57,084 nt of DNA, from positions 1-57,084 of the forward strand of contig DTUY01000279.1 of assembly GCA_012963885.1 (NCBI GenBank), read 5' to 3'. Position numbers and translations under genes: made by a program. The DNA comes from Candidatus Poribacteria bacterium (GTDB taxonomy: Bacteria > Poribacteria > WGA-4E > UBA9662). The notes under the pieces were generated by a model. The model was not told the DNA's origin and made no database searches. It was given only the letters and a program-made list of their open reading frames with translations. Numbering within the stretch: the first letter of the stretch is position 1; each line of letters begins with the position of its first letter. This document shows positions 1-8,684 of the stretch, piece after piece.

Positions 1-1435
1 AAAGAAAAACACTAACTTTGGTCATGATGCGATAACCAAATGACCATCCTCCATACCACATATGCCATTTGCTGAATAAAAAGGGATAGAGCAAAGCACA
101 AACCGCACAATATCGAAATAACATTAGATGTGGTATTTCACGAGTCTGTTTCTTTTCGGCATCTTTTCGGAGAGATCTAACCGATCGATATATATTCCGT
201 GTACCAGTACAGATAACAAGAATGAAAAGGATATAAAAGGTGGGAGATGACAAGAATCCCTTATCATGACTAATTAAATTTTGCATGAAATTGAATTTTT
301 GGCAGATTAGTAAAAACCCAAGATAAATTCCAAGCATGAGGAGAAAGCTACCGGAGAAAGAACACCCCAAAATTTTTCTCATGCCTACTAACAAAAACAG
401 GAAAATTGGAGAAAATATTAACAGCCCACGGCTGGGTGCAAACCAAACCCCAAAAGCTCCAATATAAAAGGGCGTTCCCCACATATTTACTTCACTGCCA
501 TAGCTTTGTCGTAAGATTGATCCATAAGTGACATGATTATAAACCACAAGAATAATTATTGCTGGCAGAGTCATTAATACAAATTGGAGTAACTGGTGTC
601 TGTGTCTATGCCAAAAACATAGACTAGCAAGATGAGCGCAAAAACAAGCGCTGTTGGACGGCATACAACGGCTGAAGCAACTGTAAGGCCTGACCATTTT
701 ATCCATCGTTGATGTTGAGAGTTATCCTTTTAAAATCAGTATTGTCAGGTTGATGAAAACCACCGCCCCTCGCTAATAAATAAAGGGTCAAAGCCAAAAA
801 AATTGACAGGGACCGTGTTGGTAGAGACTTGAACTCCTTATACTCCAACTACAGGTGGCCGTGCCATAAAGCAATGCCAGGAAAAATGCCCAATTTCTGC
901 TAAGAAATATCTTTGTTGCCAGGAAAAGGAACAACGCTGATAGAGTAATAGCTAATGATGCTGTCATTTTCTCCAGACACGGGACATGAGGTGAGTCAAC
1001 AGGCAAGCCGAACATCACAGGAACGAGATATATTGGTAACGCCAAAATGGGGGCACCGGGATGATATTTTGAAACCCAATGATCATTTTCCTGCCGAGTA
1101 TAGTAGTTCCTATCCTGCAAGAATGGAAACTGATCTAGGTTGAAATTACCTTCCTTGATAATGCTGATAGGTAAATAACGCGCGCCGAATGTATCACCAA
1201 GTGTGCTTCCTACCCGAAAGTTGATACTGTAAATCAACATCAAAATTGAAACCAGAGCAACATGGGTACTGATTCGTTTAATGAAGCCTTGATTTATTGA
1301 CAGCCAATCTGAAGTTGTCTGTTGAAGCGAAGAAAATCGTAAGAAAGTTAAGCTAGATGATACTATTAATAGGATCCATGGTAGATGTAATGAACCAAAT
1401 ATAAAAAAAATGGCGGATAATATGGCGTGTGCCAC
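1..1435 (-). pseudogene. Frameshifted GT-C (ArnT/PMT-like) membrane glycosyltransferase, 3' end outside window
   Basis: Read on the minus strand from an ATG at 1435. The first intact piece (1435-788, 215 aa) has several hydrophobic helices and ends abruptly in a run of seven T. The same protein continues in another frame through 787 to about 700, in a third frame to about 615, and then openly from about 610 to base 1. The last piece carries the motifs APSRGLLIFSP and WYGGWSFGYR, which resemble the conserved loops of bacterial GT39-type glycosyltransferases, enzymes that move sugar from a polyprenyl-phosphate donor at the membrane. Each break fits one missing base, two of them in or next to homopolymers (T run at about 797, T run at about 615). 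Either a true pseudogene or sequencing/assembly error; nearby genes are intact, which slightly favours real decay. Family assignment is by motif memory only. Confidence 0.7.
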
Positions 1436-1538
1436 ACCATCATCTCCCGCATGTGAGGGTATACATCCATGTAACTACTATAATCCATTCCTTACCCGTA
1501 TATCACAACACGAAGATTAAGATTTAATTCAGGCAATA

Positions 1539-3029
1539 TTAATGTTCTAGAAACCACTTTTTTAGGCTTGGATATAAATTACAGTAGCGTTGATAATAAC
1601 GTTCGTATTTTTCAACTCGCTCAGCATCAGAATGAATCGTTTCCCCTAAGATAACAGTCAAACCACATGCTGACTCAAAACTATCAAATACTTCCACACC
1701 GACACCAGCAATGATGGCAGCCCCAAGGGCAGAGGCATCTTGTACTTCCATAACCTGGACGTCTTTTCCAAAGACATCCGCTTGAATTTGACGCCATAAT
1801 GCAGACCTTGATCCTCCCTCACCAATATAAATTTCATTAACTGGTAATTTCAATTGCTTGAAGCATTCTACAGAGTGTCGAAGATCAAAGACCACTCCTT
1901 CCATCAGTGATCGGATCATATGTGCCTTGGTATGATGTAGTGTCATTCCCAACCAGCCAGCGCGAGCATTTGCATCTGGATGAGGAGTCGCAGTTCCCTG
2001 AAACCATGGCATGAAGAATAGCCCATCGCTTCCAATCGGTGCGTCTTCAGCAAAGTCAATCAGTTCAGTAAAACTATCTCCGAACTGATCATGAAACCAA
2101 GTTAAACTGGCACCACCAGTAAAAGAGCACCCGAGCCAGAAATACTTATCTGGTATAGCATGGCACATCGGCCAAAGCTGATTAAAAGCTGCATCACTAA
2201 TCTTTTCCGCATAGGTCAATACATGTCCTGCTGTGCCAATTCCAACGCTGACAATTCCCGGCTTTCTGATTCCACTTCCAACGGCCATGCAGGCCATATC
2301 ACCACCACCAGCACAAACGGGAATTCCGGCGCACAATCCTGTCTCCTCTGCAACACTCTTTGTTATCTGACCAGTAACTGTTGGTGACTCAACGACCTCA
2401 GGAAACAATCTTTCTTCAATTTCCAAAGCACACAGGATTTCCCCACTCCAATTTCGGGTGTATAGATCTAGTGCTGCCGTTGCAGAAGCATCAGTTACCT
2501 CAGCTTTAAATGTACCGGTTAATTTGAAACGGATCCAATCTTTGGGAAGTAACACGTGATAAACATCAGCATAGATGTCGGGTTGACTTTCTCGTAACCA
2601 AAGTACCTTGGCCAAGGTATTAATTGGATTGAGAACATGTAGCGCATGATCTCGAAGCAGATATCCAACCTGTTCATTTGCCTGGTCACATTGCTTTTGA
2701 GCTCGTTGATCAAGCCACAAAATGGCCGAACGAAGTGGATTTCCAGAGGCATCAACAAACACTGCCCCGTTCATCTGCCCAGAGAGAGATATCCCTTTTA
2801 TATCGCTGGTAGAAAAAGAACATTCATTAGACTCAAGATACTGAATGATTTGACGGATTGTGTCGCAGACTGCCTGCCACCAATCATTGGCATCTTGCTC
2901 GACCCAACCTGTACACGGCGTTGATAGTTGATAGTCCGCGCTGGCGCTGGAAATAATCGTACCTTCCTCACTCAGCAACAAGGTCTTGGTACTAGACGTA
3001 CCGATATCAATACCAATAACGAGAGACAT
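1539..3029 (-). CDS. xylB: FGGY-family carbohydrate kinase, xylulokinase-like
   Basis: About 496 aa from the ATG at 3029, the usual length for xylulokinase. The N-terminus IGIDIGTSSTKTLLL is the first phosphate-binding motif of the FGGY/actin-like ATPase fold. A central GGGDMA carries the expected catalytic Asp, and IGEGGSRSALWRQI plus ALGAAIIAGVG are the C-terminal nucleotide-site motifs. The family transfers phosphate from ATP to a ketopentose or similar sugar; the exact substrate cannot be read here. A longer frame starts with TTG at 3062, overlapping the stop of the upstream gene, but the ATG at 3029 sits just after GGAG (short spacing) and matches where the family begins. It is the last gene of the operon 5784-1539, so it probably phosphorylates a product made by the three enzymes before it. 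Confidence 0.85.
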   Translation of the reverse strand: MSLVIGIDIGTSSTKTLLLSEEGTIISSASADYQLSTPCTGWVEQDANDWWQAVCDTIRQIIQYLESNECSFSTSDIKGISLSGQMNGAVFVDASGNPLRSAILWLDQRAQKQCDQANEQVGYLLRDHALHVLNPINTLAKVLWLRESQPDIYADVYHVLLPKDWIRFKLTGTFKAEVTDASATAALDLYTRNWSGEILCALEIEERLFPEVVESPTVTGQITKSVAEETGLCAGIPVCAGGGDMACMAVGSGIRKPGIVSVGIGTAGHVLTYAEKISDAAFNQLWPMCHAIPDKYFWLGCSFTGGASLTWFHDQFGDSFTELIDFAEDAPIGSDGLFFMPWFQGTATPHPDANARAGWLGMTLHHTKAHMIRSLMEGVVFDLRHSVECFKQLKLPVNEIYIGEGGSRSALWRQIQADVFGKDVQVMEVQDASALGAAIIAGVGVEVFDSFESACGLTVILGETIHSDAERVEKYERYYQRYCNLYPSLKKWFLEH

Positions 3030-3058
3030 TTTCTCCAATTTGTCCGTAGTTGATTTGT

Positions 3059-3982
3059 TCAATCACCAATAAGAAAACGGCGGGGATTATTGATCAACAT
3101 ATCGTCAATGATATGCTGATCAATTCCTTGGGAAAGGAGGCGCGGAACAAACTTAGTCAGGACGAAATCAAGGCCTGGGCCACCACCGTAACTACGCCAA
3201 TAGCTAGGTCGACCGAGGTCGTTACCCAGCAAAATCTGTTGGCCGAATCCAGCATCAATTAAGCGTTTGAGTAAATCAATTCGCCATTCATCCGGTCCAT
3301 ACTTTGCTTTACCTGGGCAATCATAGCCCAGATATGCTCCTGTTTGAGCAATCCGTTTATGTTCCCAAAGGTCGGGATTGCGATCAAGGTGGCTTAAGCA
3401 AACTCGGTGTGGTTCAACACCATGATCATCGAGATACTCGATCTGCTCAAAGCCCATTGTTCCAGCTTCAGTGTGGGTGATAATGGGGACATCCGTTTCT
3501 TTTTGCACTATGGCGGCAATCCTCATTAACTTCTGATCGTGGTCGTTGAAAGTATTGTAGCCTGTGCCACCTTTCATAATTCCTGCCTTGAGGCCTGTTC
3601 CGTTAATTCCTTCAACAATATCTTGAATACATCGTCGGATTAGATCAGATTCGTCTGATTGCCATACCGATTGATCACAAAAATAAGGTTTGTTAAAACC
3701 TGTAATCACAATGACATTGGCGTCGGGTACTAGATCTGAGACTTGTTTCGTTCCACGGATATTTCGACCGAAGTCGATGGCTGACATTTCAATGATTGTT
3801 TTTCCACCTGCCTCCAACCATGAATGCAGTTCTTGAGCCGATTTCTCAACGTCATTCAATTTGAAATCTGGATCTTCACGTAACAACCAAGGAGGTGCAT
3901 CGAAACACAAGTGTTCATGATAATCCACAACACCTAGATCTTCTCCTCCAATTTCGCCTTGTATTGTCATTACTGTTCCCAT
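3059..3982 (-). CDS. Phosphotriesterase-family metal-dependent hydrolase (probable lactonase)
   Basis: 307 aa, typical for phosphotriesterase-related (PTE/PLL) TIM-barrel hydrolases. All metal-site elements are visible in order: HEH at residues 22-24, a lysine in AGIMKGGTG near 138 that would be the carboxylated bridging residue, His in ITHTEAG near 170, His in LSHLDRNPD near 198 and Asp in LLGNDLG near 254. In the family such sites hydrolyse lactones or phosphotriesters; most environmental members are lactonases. It lies 18 bases after the creatininase-like gene and directly before the kinase, so a sugar or cyclitol lactone is a reasonable substrate guess. No signal peptide, so cytoplasmic. 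Start ATG at 3982; a second in-frame ATG follows at residue 5. Confidence 0.85.
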   Translation of the reverse strand: MGTVMTIQGEIGGEDLGVVDYHEHLCFDAPPWLLREDPDFKLNDVEKSAQELHSWLEAGGKTIIEMSAIDFGRNIRGTKQVSDLVPDANVIVITGFNKPYFCDQSVWQSDESDLIRRCIQDIVEGINGTGLKAGIMKGGTGYNTFNDHDQKLMRIAAIVQKETDVPIITHTEAGTMGFEQIEYLDDHGVEPHRVCLSHLDRNPDLWEHKRIAQTGAYLGYDCPGKAKYGPDEWRIDLLKRLIDAGFGQQILLGNDLGRPSYWRSYGGGPGLDFVLTKFVPRLLSQGIDQHIIDDMLINNPRRFLIGD

Positions 3983-4000
3983 CGAGTCTTCTCCTATCTG

Positions 4001-4771
4001 CTAGTTAATTTTATAAAGCCCTCCAGATTCATCGGTTGGCAGATCTAGAAATTCTTCCCACACTTTTACGATGTTGGTTACACAACGATTAAACCATTTT
4101 TCACCTTTTTCCGCCGTGGCTACTGTGGCATCGCCGAACACTCCAGACTCACTTAAGGCTCCCATTGGTAGTGTTGACATCTCATAATCGAGTGAATACG
4201 GTGGATACTCGCTGACCGCTTTAGTCATGTCTACCAAATCAGGATGTAAGTGCAACATCAGCGAGGTTTCAAATTCTTCAGCGTGAAAATTTAAGGGTTG
4301 CCAAGCGGTTGAATCGGCATCCGTCATAACCTGATTTAGATTGGGATAAAAGGCACGGAGAACTCGCATCGGGGTATGATCAACTAATTCACGAATCGTG
4401 TACTTGATTGGTTGTGAATTTGCACCGTGTGTAGTCATAATCAAGAGCACACGACATCCATTTCGGCCAAGACTAACAGCAATATCCTTGATAACGGATC
4501 GAAATGTATCGAAAGAGAAAGTCAAGGAACCAGGATAATCACGCCAAACCCATGAGTAACCGATTGGTATTGTTGGCAAGATCATACCCACGCTTTGTTT
4601 GCCAACTTGTAAGGCGAGGGCTTCTGCAATCAGGCTATCTGTATTTTGAGGCAAATGAAGTCCGTGCTGCTCTGTCGCACCCAGTGGTAGGATGGCAAAA
4701 GGGTAACGTTGCAAAAAATCGCGACATTCCTGCCATGTTGCTGTAGCAGCATCAATATAATTCTTTGACAA
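4001..4771 (-). CDS. Creatininase-family amidohydrolase
   Basis: 256 aa, the usual size for creatininase/MftE/ArfB-like metal hydrolases. Visible metal ligands: Glu and His in GATEQHGLHLP, Asp in NTDS, His in TTHGANSQP, and Glu in AEEFETS. The start is a TTG at 4771 with a GAGG Shine-Dalgarno about eight bases upstream; no ATG is better placed. Family members open cyclic amides or, in the IolN branch known from inositol catabolism of Thermotoga, hydrolyse a ring carbon-carbon bond in 3-dehydro-scyllo-inosose. True creatinine degradation is unlikely because no creatinase or sarcosine oxidase is present. Its position between an MDR dehydrogenase and a lactonase-like enzyme makes a ring-opening step on an oxidised cyclic substrate the more attractive guess, but this is inference. 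Confidence 0.85.
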   Translation of the reverse strand: MSKNYIDAATATWQECRDFLQRYPFAILPLGATEQHGLHLPQNTDSLIAEALALQVGKQSVGMILPTIPIGYSWVWRDYPGSLTFSFDTFRSVIKDIAVSLGRNGCRVLLIMTTHGANSQPIKYTIRELVDHTPMRVLRAFYPNLNQVMTDADSTAWQPLNFHAEEFETSLMLHLHPDLVDMTKAVSEYPPYSLDYEMSTLPMGALSESGVFGDATVATAEKGEKWFNRCVTNIVKVWEEFLDLPTDESGGLYKIN

Positions 4772-4812
4772 CTGTTTTACCTCGACGAGATCAAATTTAA
4801 GATTATGCTCAA

Positions 4813-5784
4813 CTATATATCACGCCAATCAAAAACTGCTGCCAGTCTATCGGTTTGCTTGTGAAGAAGTTTTTGGTAAGCTTCTTGGGCTTGATCTGGA
4901 GAGAACAAATTGTAAATACCTTCTACATTAACCCTATCTGTAGATAACCAGTTCAGCGCTCCCTGGATATTGCCCCACACACTATTTTCGGTAAAATCGG
5001 TGGAAATCATCGGAAGTTCCCATTCCCAACCGCTACGGATAACGACATATTTATGAAAAATGGCATGGTGCAGTTCATGAGCGTAAAGTTCAGTATGCCG
5101 TTTCCAGGGAGTTGCTATACAGACCACTTCCCCCTTTTTTCGGATAGCATTGCATCCATCCAATAATGCCTGTTCGTGTCCAGAACATTCAATAACCAAG
5201 GAAAACCTGCCGCTGAGATCAGGATCGTCCAGTGGTGCTGCTGGAAGAACATTTGGAATACCAGTTTCAGTTGCAATACGACGTCGGGATTCAACGGGAT
5301 CGCAAGCATAAACGTTGTACCCACAGGCTAAAAAATTCTTGGTGGCAAGATGCCCAACTAGTCCCAATCCCATAACCAATACCTTTGCGGGTGGTCGGGC
5401 CGTAGTTGTTGTCAAAGTTGTCATGCTTACCCCCATCATTCTAGCAAAAACAGCAATTTCAGGGGAAAGCCCTGCAGGAACCAGAAGCAACTGGTCGGCC
5501 CTAACGCGGTAATAGGAGCGATGGTTCCCCATACAAAAAGCTAGATCTCCAGACCGGACTTCTTTCACGTTTTGACCGACTTCTTCAACTTGGAATACAG
5601 CTGCGTATCCCGGTGTACTAGGAAAGTTTGTTCCAAGATAGGCTGAGGCTAGTTCCGTGCCCGCGCTAATTAAAGTAACTAAAGTTTTTCCGGATACTTC
5701 ATCCGGTCCAACTGGACTTTTTGGACGCTCCAATGGAAGAAGTTCCGCAGTTTCTTTAGCAGTTATGGTAACAGCATAATCCAT
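4813..5784 (-). CDS. Medium-chain dehydrogenase/reductase (zinc-less MDR)
   Basis: 323 aa with the two-domain MDR layout: an N-terminal GroES-like domain (residues about 1-135, with SAGTELASAYLG and FPSTPGYAAV) and a Rossmann NAD(P) domain whose dinucleotide loop is VMGLGLVG near residue 160. The usual catalytic Cys/His zinc ligands and the four-cysteine structural zinc lobe are not visible, so it belongs with zinc-independent members, for example the BchC-like group. It should oxidise a hydroxyl group or reduce a ketone on a soluble substrate. It is the promoter-proximal gene of a four-gene operon; a TATAAT hexamer lies on the minus strand at 5839-5834, about 50 bases upstream of the ATG. 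If the operon handles a polyol or cyclitol, this would be the first oxidation. Confidence 0.82.
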   Translation of the reverse strand: MDYAVTITAKETAELLPLERPKSPVGPDEVSGKTLVTLISAGTELASAYLGTNFPSTPGYAAVFQVEEVGQNVKEVRSGDLAFCMGNHRSYYRVRADQLLLVPAGLSPEIAVFARMMGVSMTTLTTTTARPPAKVLVMGLGLVGHLATKNFLACGYNVYACDPVESRRRIATETGIPNVLPAAPLDDPDLSGRFSLVIECSGHEQALLDGCNAIRKKGEVVCIATPWKRHTELYAHELHHAIFHKYVVIRSGWEWELPMISTDFTENSVWGNIQGALNWLSTDRVNVEGIYNLFSPDQAQEAYQKLLHKQTDRLAAVFDWRDI

Positions 5785-6213
5785 TCTCTTGTGCCCACAA
5801 TATAATTTCAGTGATTGTTTGACTTAGATGGATATTATATCATGTTCAACCAACTTTTAAAATAACTAGTGCCTCTATCATTGATGAGATCAATACATCG
5901 TAGGGCAATGTTCTTTTTGGTTAACCGTTCTTGGATAATCTAATTTGTCTTTTCGATAGCTTATTTTTCGCGCTTGAAATGGCCGTTCAACTGTTTGCAA
6001 TTCCGTGTAATTTTGATATCTCGATTTTATTCTGATCAACCAAACCAATAGGATAATTTGGATTGGCCACATCAATGATTTCTTTTCTAAACAGTGAATT
6101 CAAGACGACAGAAGTACCTCCTTCATTTCCAAACTGACGTTGGTATTACTTATCAACTGTATGACATTATGGTTGGTTGAAGATGTTGATCTACCAAGAT
6201 AAGGAGAGGATCA

Positions 6214-6584
6214 GATGTTGGATTTCAGACCCAAAAGGAAATACTCTTATCATTGGAGCGGATGAGTCCTTGTTGCCTCTAATCAGCAGATATTACCTGA
6301 AGGTCTCAAAGTAGACATTGATGCTAAATCTACTATGGAGCATTTGGGGGAAATCGATGAGTTCCCTACTATTTTGGCCCTTAACCACCTAACTCACACA
6401 GATTCTTATATTATGTTCCTTCTGTCAAAACGTCTCTGGGAGATATTTAAGCCGTATTATTAATTTTGTCGCTATCCGCGACGGATATGTTCAAAAAATA
6501 CTTTCTCAGGAACGCTATCTGGAAGGTATCATTCGATTCGAAGCAGAAGTCTTTGGTCATTTAGAACTTATTGTTAGACCCTAA
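6214..6584 (+). pseudogene. Decayed ORF of unknown family
   Basis: An ATG at 6214 keeps a strong Shine-Dalgarno (AAGGAGAGG, 6201-6209), but the frame closes after 17 codons. Coding-like protein continues in three frames: WISDPKGNTLIIGADE from 6219, then a stretch from 6296 including EFPTILALNHLTHTDSYIMF, then RDGYVQKILSQERYLEG to a stop at 6582-6584. The three shifts within 370 bases show a dead gene. NHLTHTD fits the HX4D pattern of PlsC-type acyltransferases, but a short motif like this could be chance, and the rest does not look like PlsC to me. Confidence 0.45.
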
Positions 6585-6714
6585 CTTCATCGAGAAGCAT
6601 ATTGACATTCCGATGACTTTCATTATTTTGATATTGAAGTAATAAAAACAGCAAGTCAACCAAAATAGTGTACTCAAAATAATAAAATATTATTTGTTGG
6701 CTTGGGTAGTGAAG

Positions 6715-6743
6715 TTGACGTCAATAGCTATGAGTGTTAAAAT
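6715..6743 (+). promoter_or_regulatory. Sigma70-type promoter for mqnC
   Basis: TTGACG (6715-6720), a 17-base spacer and TAAAAT (6738-6743), ending 34 bases before the mqnC ATG. Both boxes are one base off consensus with ideal spacing. Confidence 0.7.
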
Positions 6744-6777
6744 TTATGCCTAAGGTAGCTGAAGAGAAGGTAAAATA

Positions 6778-7848
6778 ATGATTGATGCATCAATACAGCC
6801 GATTCTGGAAAAAGCACTATTGGATGAACGCCTTGATTACGATGACGGCTTAACTTTGTTCAAAAGCTATGACCTGTTGTCAATTGGTAACGCGGCAGAT
6901 CTTATTCGGAAAAGGATTCATCCTGAACCGTACGTGACCTATATCGTAGATCGCAACATTAACTATACGAATGTATGTCATGTGGACTGTGATTTTTGTG
7001 CTTTCTATCGCCACATGAAGGATTTGGAAGCGTATACTCTATCACGTCAAGTGCTTGGTCAGAAAATACAGGAAACTATTGACCTTGGTGGTGTACAAAT
7101 TCTTCTGCAGGGCGGTCTACATCCAAGACTCAAACTTGGCTGGTACGAAGATCTTCTTCGATGGATCAAAGCGAATTATGATATCCATATTCATGGTTTT
7201 TCACCCCCGGAACTTGACTGGTTTGCTAAGATCAACAAAATATCTCTAATAGAAACTTTAACGCGCTTACGTGATGCTGGACTCGGGTCAATTCCGGGTG
7301 GGGGAGCAGAAATCCTGACTGACCATGCACGAGATACCATTTCTCCTAAGAAATGCACAGCTGCTGAATGGTTAGAGGTCATGCGGCAGGGACATCTAGT
7401 TCAATTAAAATCAAGTGCGACGATGATGTATGGCCATGTTGAGAGTTATGGTGAGCGAGTCGAACACCTACTGCGATTACGTGACCTACAGGACGAAACA
7501 GGCGGATTCACGGCTTTCATTTGCTGGTCGCTTCAACCAAACAATACACGACTCGAACATATGCCTGCATCTGGCAGCTTTGAGTATCTCAAAACATTGG
7601 CTATTTCGCGATTAATGCTGGATAATATTCCGAATTTCCAGTCATCATGGGTTACTCAAGGACCAAAAATAGGACAGCTTTCACTGAAATTTGGCGCAAA
7701 TGATATGGGTGGAACGATGATCGAGGAAAACGTTGTTAGCCAAGCGGGCACCATATACTGCATGCCAATGGAAGAGATTGAGCGGCTTGTTGTGGAACTC
7801 GGTTATGTCCCCAAACAACGTAACTTTTTCTATGAAATTATCAACTAA
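6778..7848 (+). CDS. mqnC: Cyclic dehypoxanthinyl futalosine synthase (radical SAM)
   Basis: 356 aa, normal for MqnC. The radical-SAM cluster motif is CHVDCDFC, giving C67, C71 and C74 (CX3CX2C). It is followed by a Gly-rich SAM region (LGGVQILLQGGLHP) and the conserved IPGGGAEIL. MqnC catalyses the cyclisation step of the futalosine route to menaquinone, so the cell probably makes menaquinone without the classical Men enzymes. None of the partner genes mqnA, mqnB, mqnD or mqnE lies in this window. The paralogue MqnE (aminofutalosine synthase) is the main alternative, but overall sequence features (VDRNINYTNVC, SSWVTQGPK, NDMGGTMIEENV) fit MqnC best. Cytoplasmic. ATG start, with a good promoter 34 bases upstream. 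Confidence 0.9.
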   Translation: MIDASIQPILEKALLDERLDYDDGLTLFKSYDLLSIGNAADLIRKRIHPEPYVTYIVDRNINYTNVCHVDCDFCAFYRHMKDLEAYTLSRQVLGQKIQETIDLGGVQILLQGGLHPRLKLGWYEDLLRWIKANYDIHIHGFSPPELDWFAKINKISLIETLTRLRDAGLGSIPGGGAEILTDHARDTISPKKCTAAEWLEVMRQGHLVQLKSSATMMYGHVESYGERVEHLLRLRDLQDETGGFTAFICWSLQPNNTRLEHMPASGSFEYLKTLAISRLMLDNIPNFQSSWVTQGPKIGQLSLKFGANDMGGTMIEENVVSQAGTIYCMPMEEIERLVVELGYVPKQRNFFYEIIN

Positions 7849-7873
7849 GCCACCACAATAAGGCCGCAAGTCT

Positions 7874-8677
7874 TTGGAGTTATTAAACCATCCTTTTGTA
7901 CAACTTGCCATTGTCGTTACGACGGGAGTCTGTGCAGGCTTTCTCAATACGGTTGCAGGCGGAGGGTCTTTACTTACGCTTCCGGTGTTAATCTTTCTTG
8001 GTCTAGATGGGGCAACAATGGCCAACGGCACCAATCGTGTAGCGATCATGATCCAGAACACTGTCGGTGTTGCGGGCTTCCGTCGAAAAGGGGTCTCCGA
8101 CTTTCGCTATGGTATTTTAATTGCGATTCCAGCGATGATTGGCGCTGTCATGGGTGCTCTATTGGTCATCAACCTTGGGAAATTCGACAAAAACGGTGTC
8201 ATTTTTAATCGTCTGCTTGCTATTATAATGTTTGGTGTCTTGGTGATCACACTTTCTAATCCATTTAAGAAATTCCAAAGTGACGTCGAAAATCTGGGAG
8301 CTTTTCGGAAAATTCTAGCTGTACTTCTTTTTTTCTTTTTAGGTATCTACATGGGGTTTATCCAAGCTGGTGTGGGGTTTATGATCATTGCAACGCTAAC
8401 TATTGTTAATGGCTTTAATCTGGTGCGAACCAATGCTTTAAAGATGTTCGTTGTTCTCTTCTGTACCCTTGTCGCCCTGATCATTTTTGTTATTAATAAA
8501 CATGTAGATTGGAGGTTTGGTATTTCGCTTGGTGTAGGAAATGCAGCAGGTGCGTGGATTGGCAGTCACTGGGCGGTAGAAAAGGGGGATAAGTGGATTC
8601 GAATTGTACTAGTGGTTACGGTCTTAGCTTTTGCCATTAAACTTATATGGACAAGTATCACACACTCAATAGCTTAA
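7874..8677 (+). CDS. TauE/SafE family sulfite exporter-like membrane permease
   Basis: 267 aa with about eight hydrophobic helices. The first helix contains GFLNTVAGGGSLLTLPVL, the hallmark of the TauE/SafE (DUF81) family, and a second half-repeat GIYMGFIQAGVGFMII shows the internal duplication typical of these permeases. Members are proposed exporters of sulfite, sulfoacetate or other organic anions; the substrate here is unknown. The predicted start is TTG at 7874, 25 bases after the mqnC stop, so the two are probably co-transcribed, though the functional link is not obvious. It converges with the FliM-like gene, whose stop is eight bases away, and no clear terminator separates them. Confidence 0.85.
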   Translation: MELLNHPFVQLAIVVTTGVCAGFLNTVAGGGSLLTLPVLIFLGLDGATMANGTNRVAIMIQNTVGVAGFRRKGVSDFRYGILIAIPAMIGAVMGALLVINLGKFDKNGVIFNRLLAIIMFGVLVITLSNPFKKFQSDVENLGAFRKILAVLLFFFLGIYMGFIQAGVGFMIIATLTIVNGFNLVRTNALKMFVVLFCTLVALIIFVINKHVDWRFGISLGVGNAAGAWIGSHWAVEKGDKWIRIVLVVTVLAFAIKLIWTSITHSIA

Positions 8678-8684
8678 AGTTTAC

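Larger units (their letters stand above)
5785..6777. other. Intergenic stretch with decayed coding fragments
   Basis: Nearly 1 kb without an intact gene. The left end holds a possible minus-strand promoter for the catabolic operon. Around 6140-5996 the minus strand has about 48 codons open in one frame (a stretch reading EIIDVANPNYPIGLVDQNK), then a stop; I do not recognise it. The plus strand from 6214 to 6584 holds a second fragment described separately. The right end has the mqnC promoter. Confidence 0.5.

Noticed and set aside
3029..3062. Longer xylulokinase start at TTG 3062
   Set aside because: It overlaps the upstream stop and has no ribosome site of its own, while ATG 3029 matches the family start.
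4001..4771. True creatininase for creatinine use
   Set aside because: Family members have many substrates and no other creatinine genes are present, so only the family was called.
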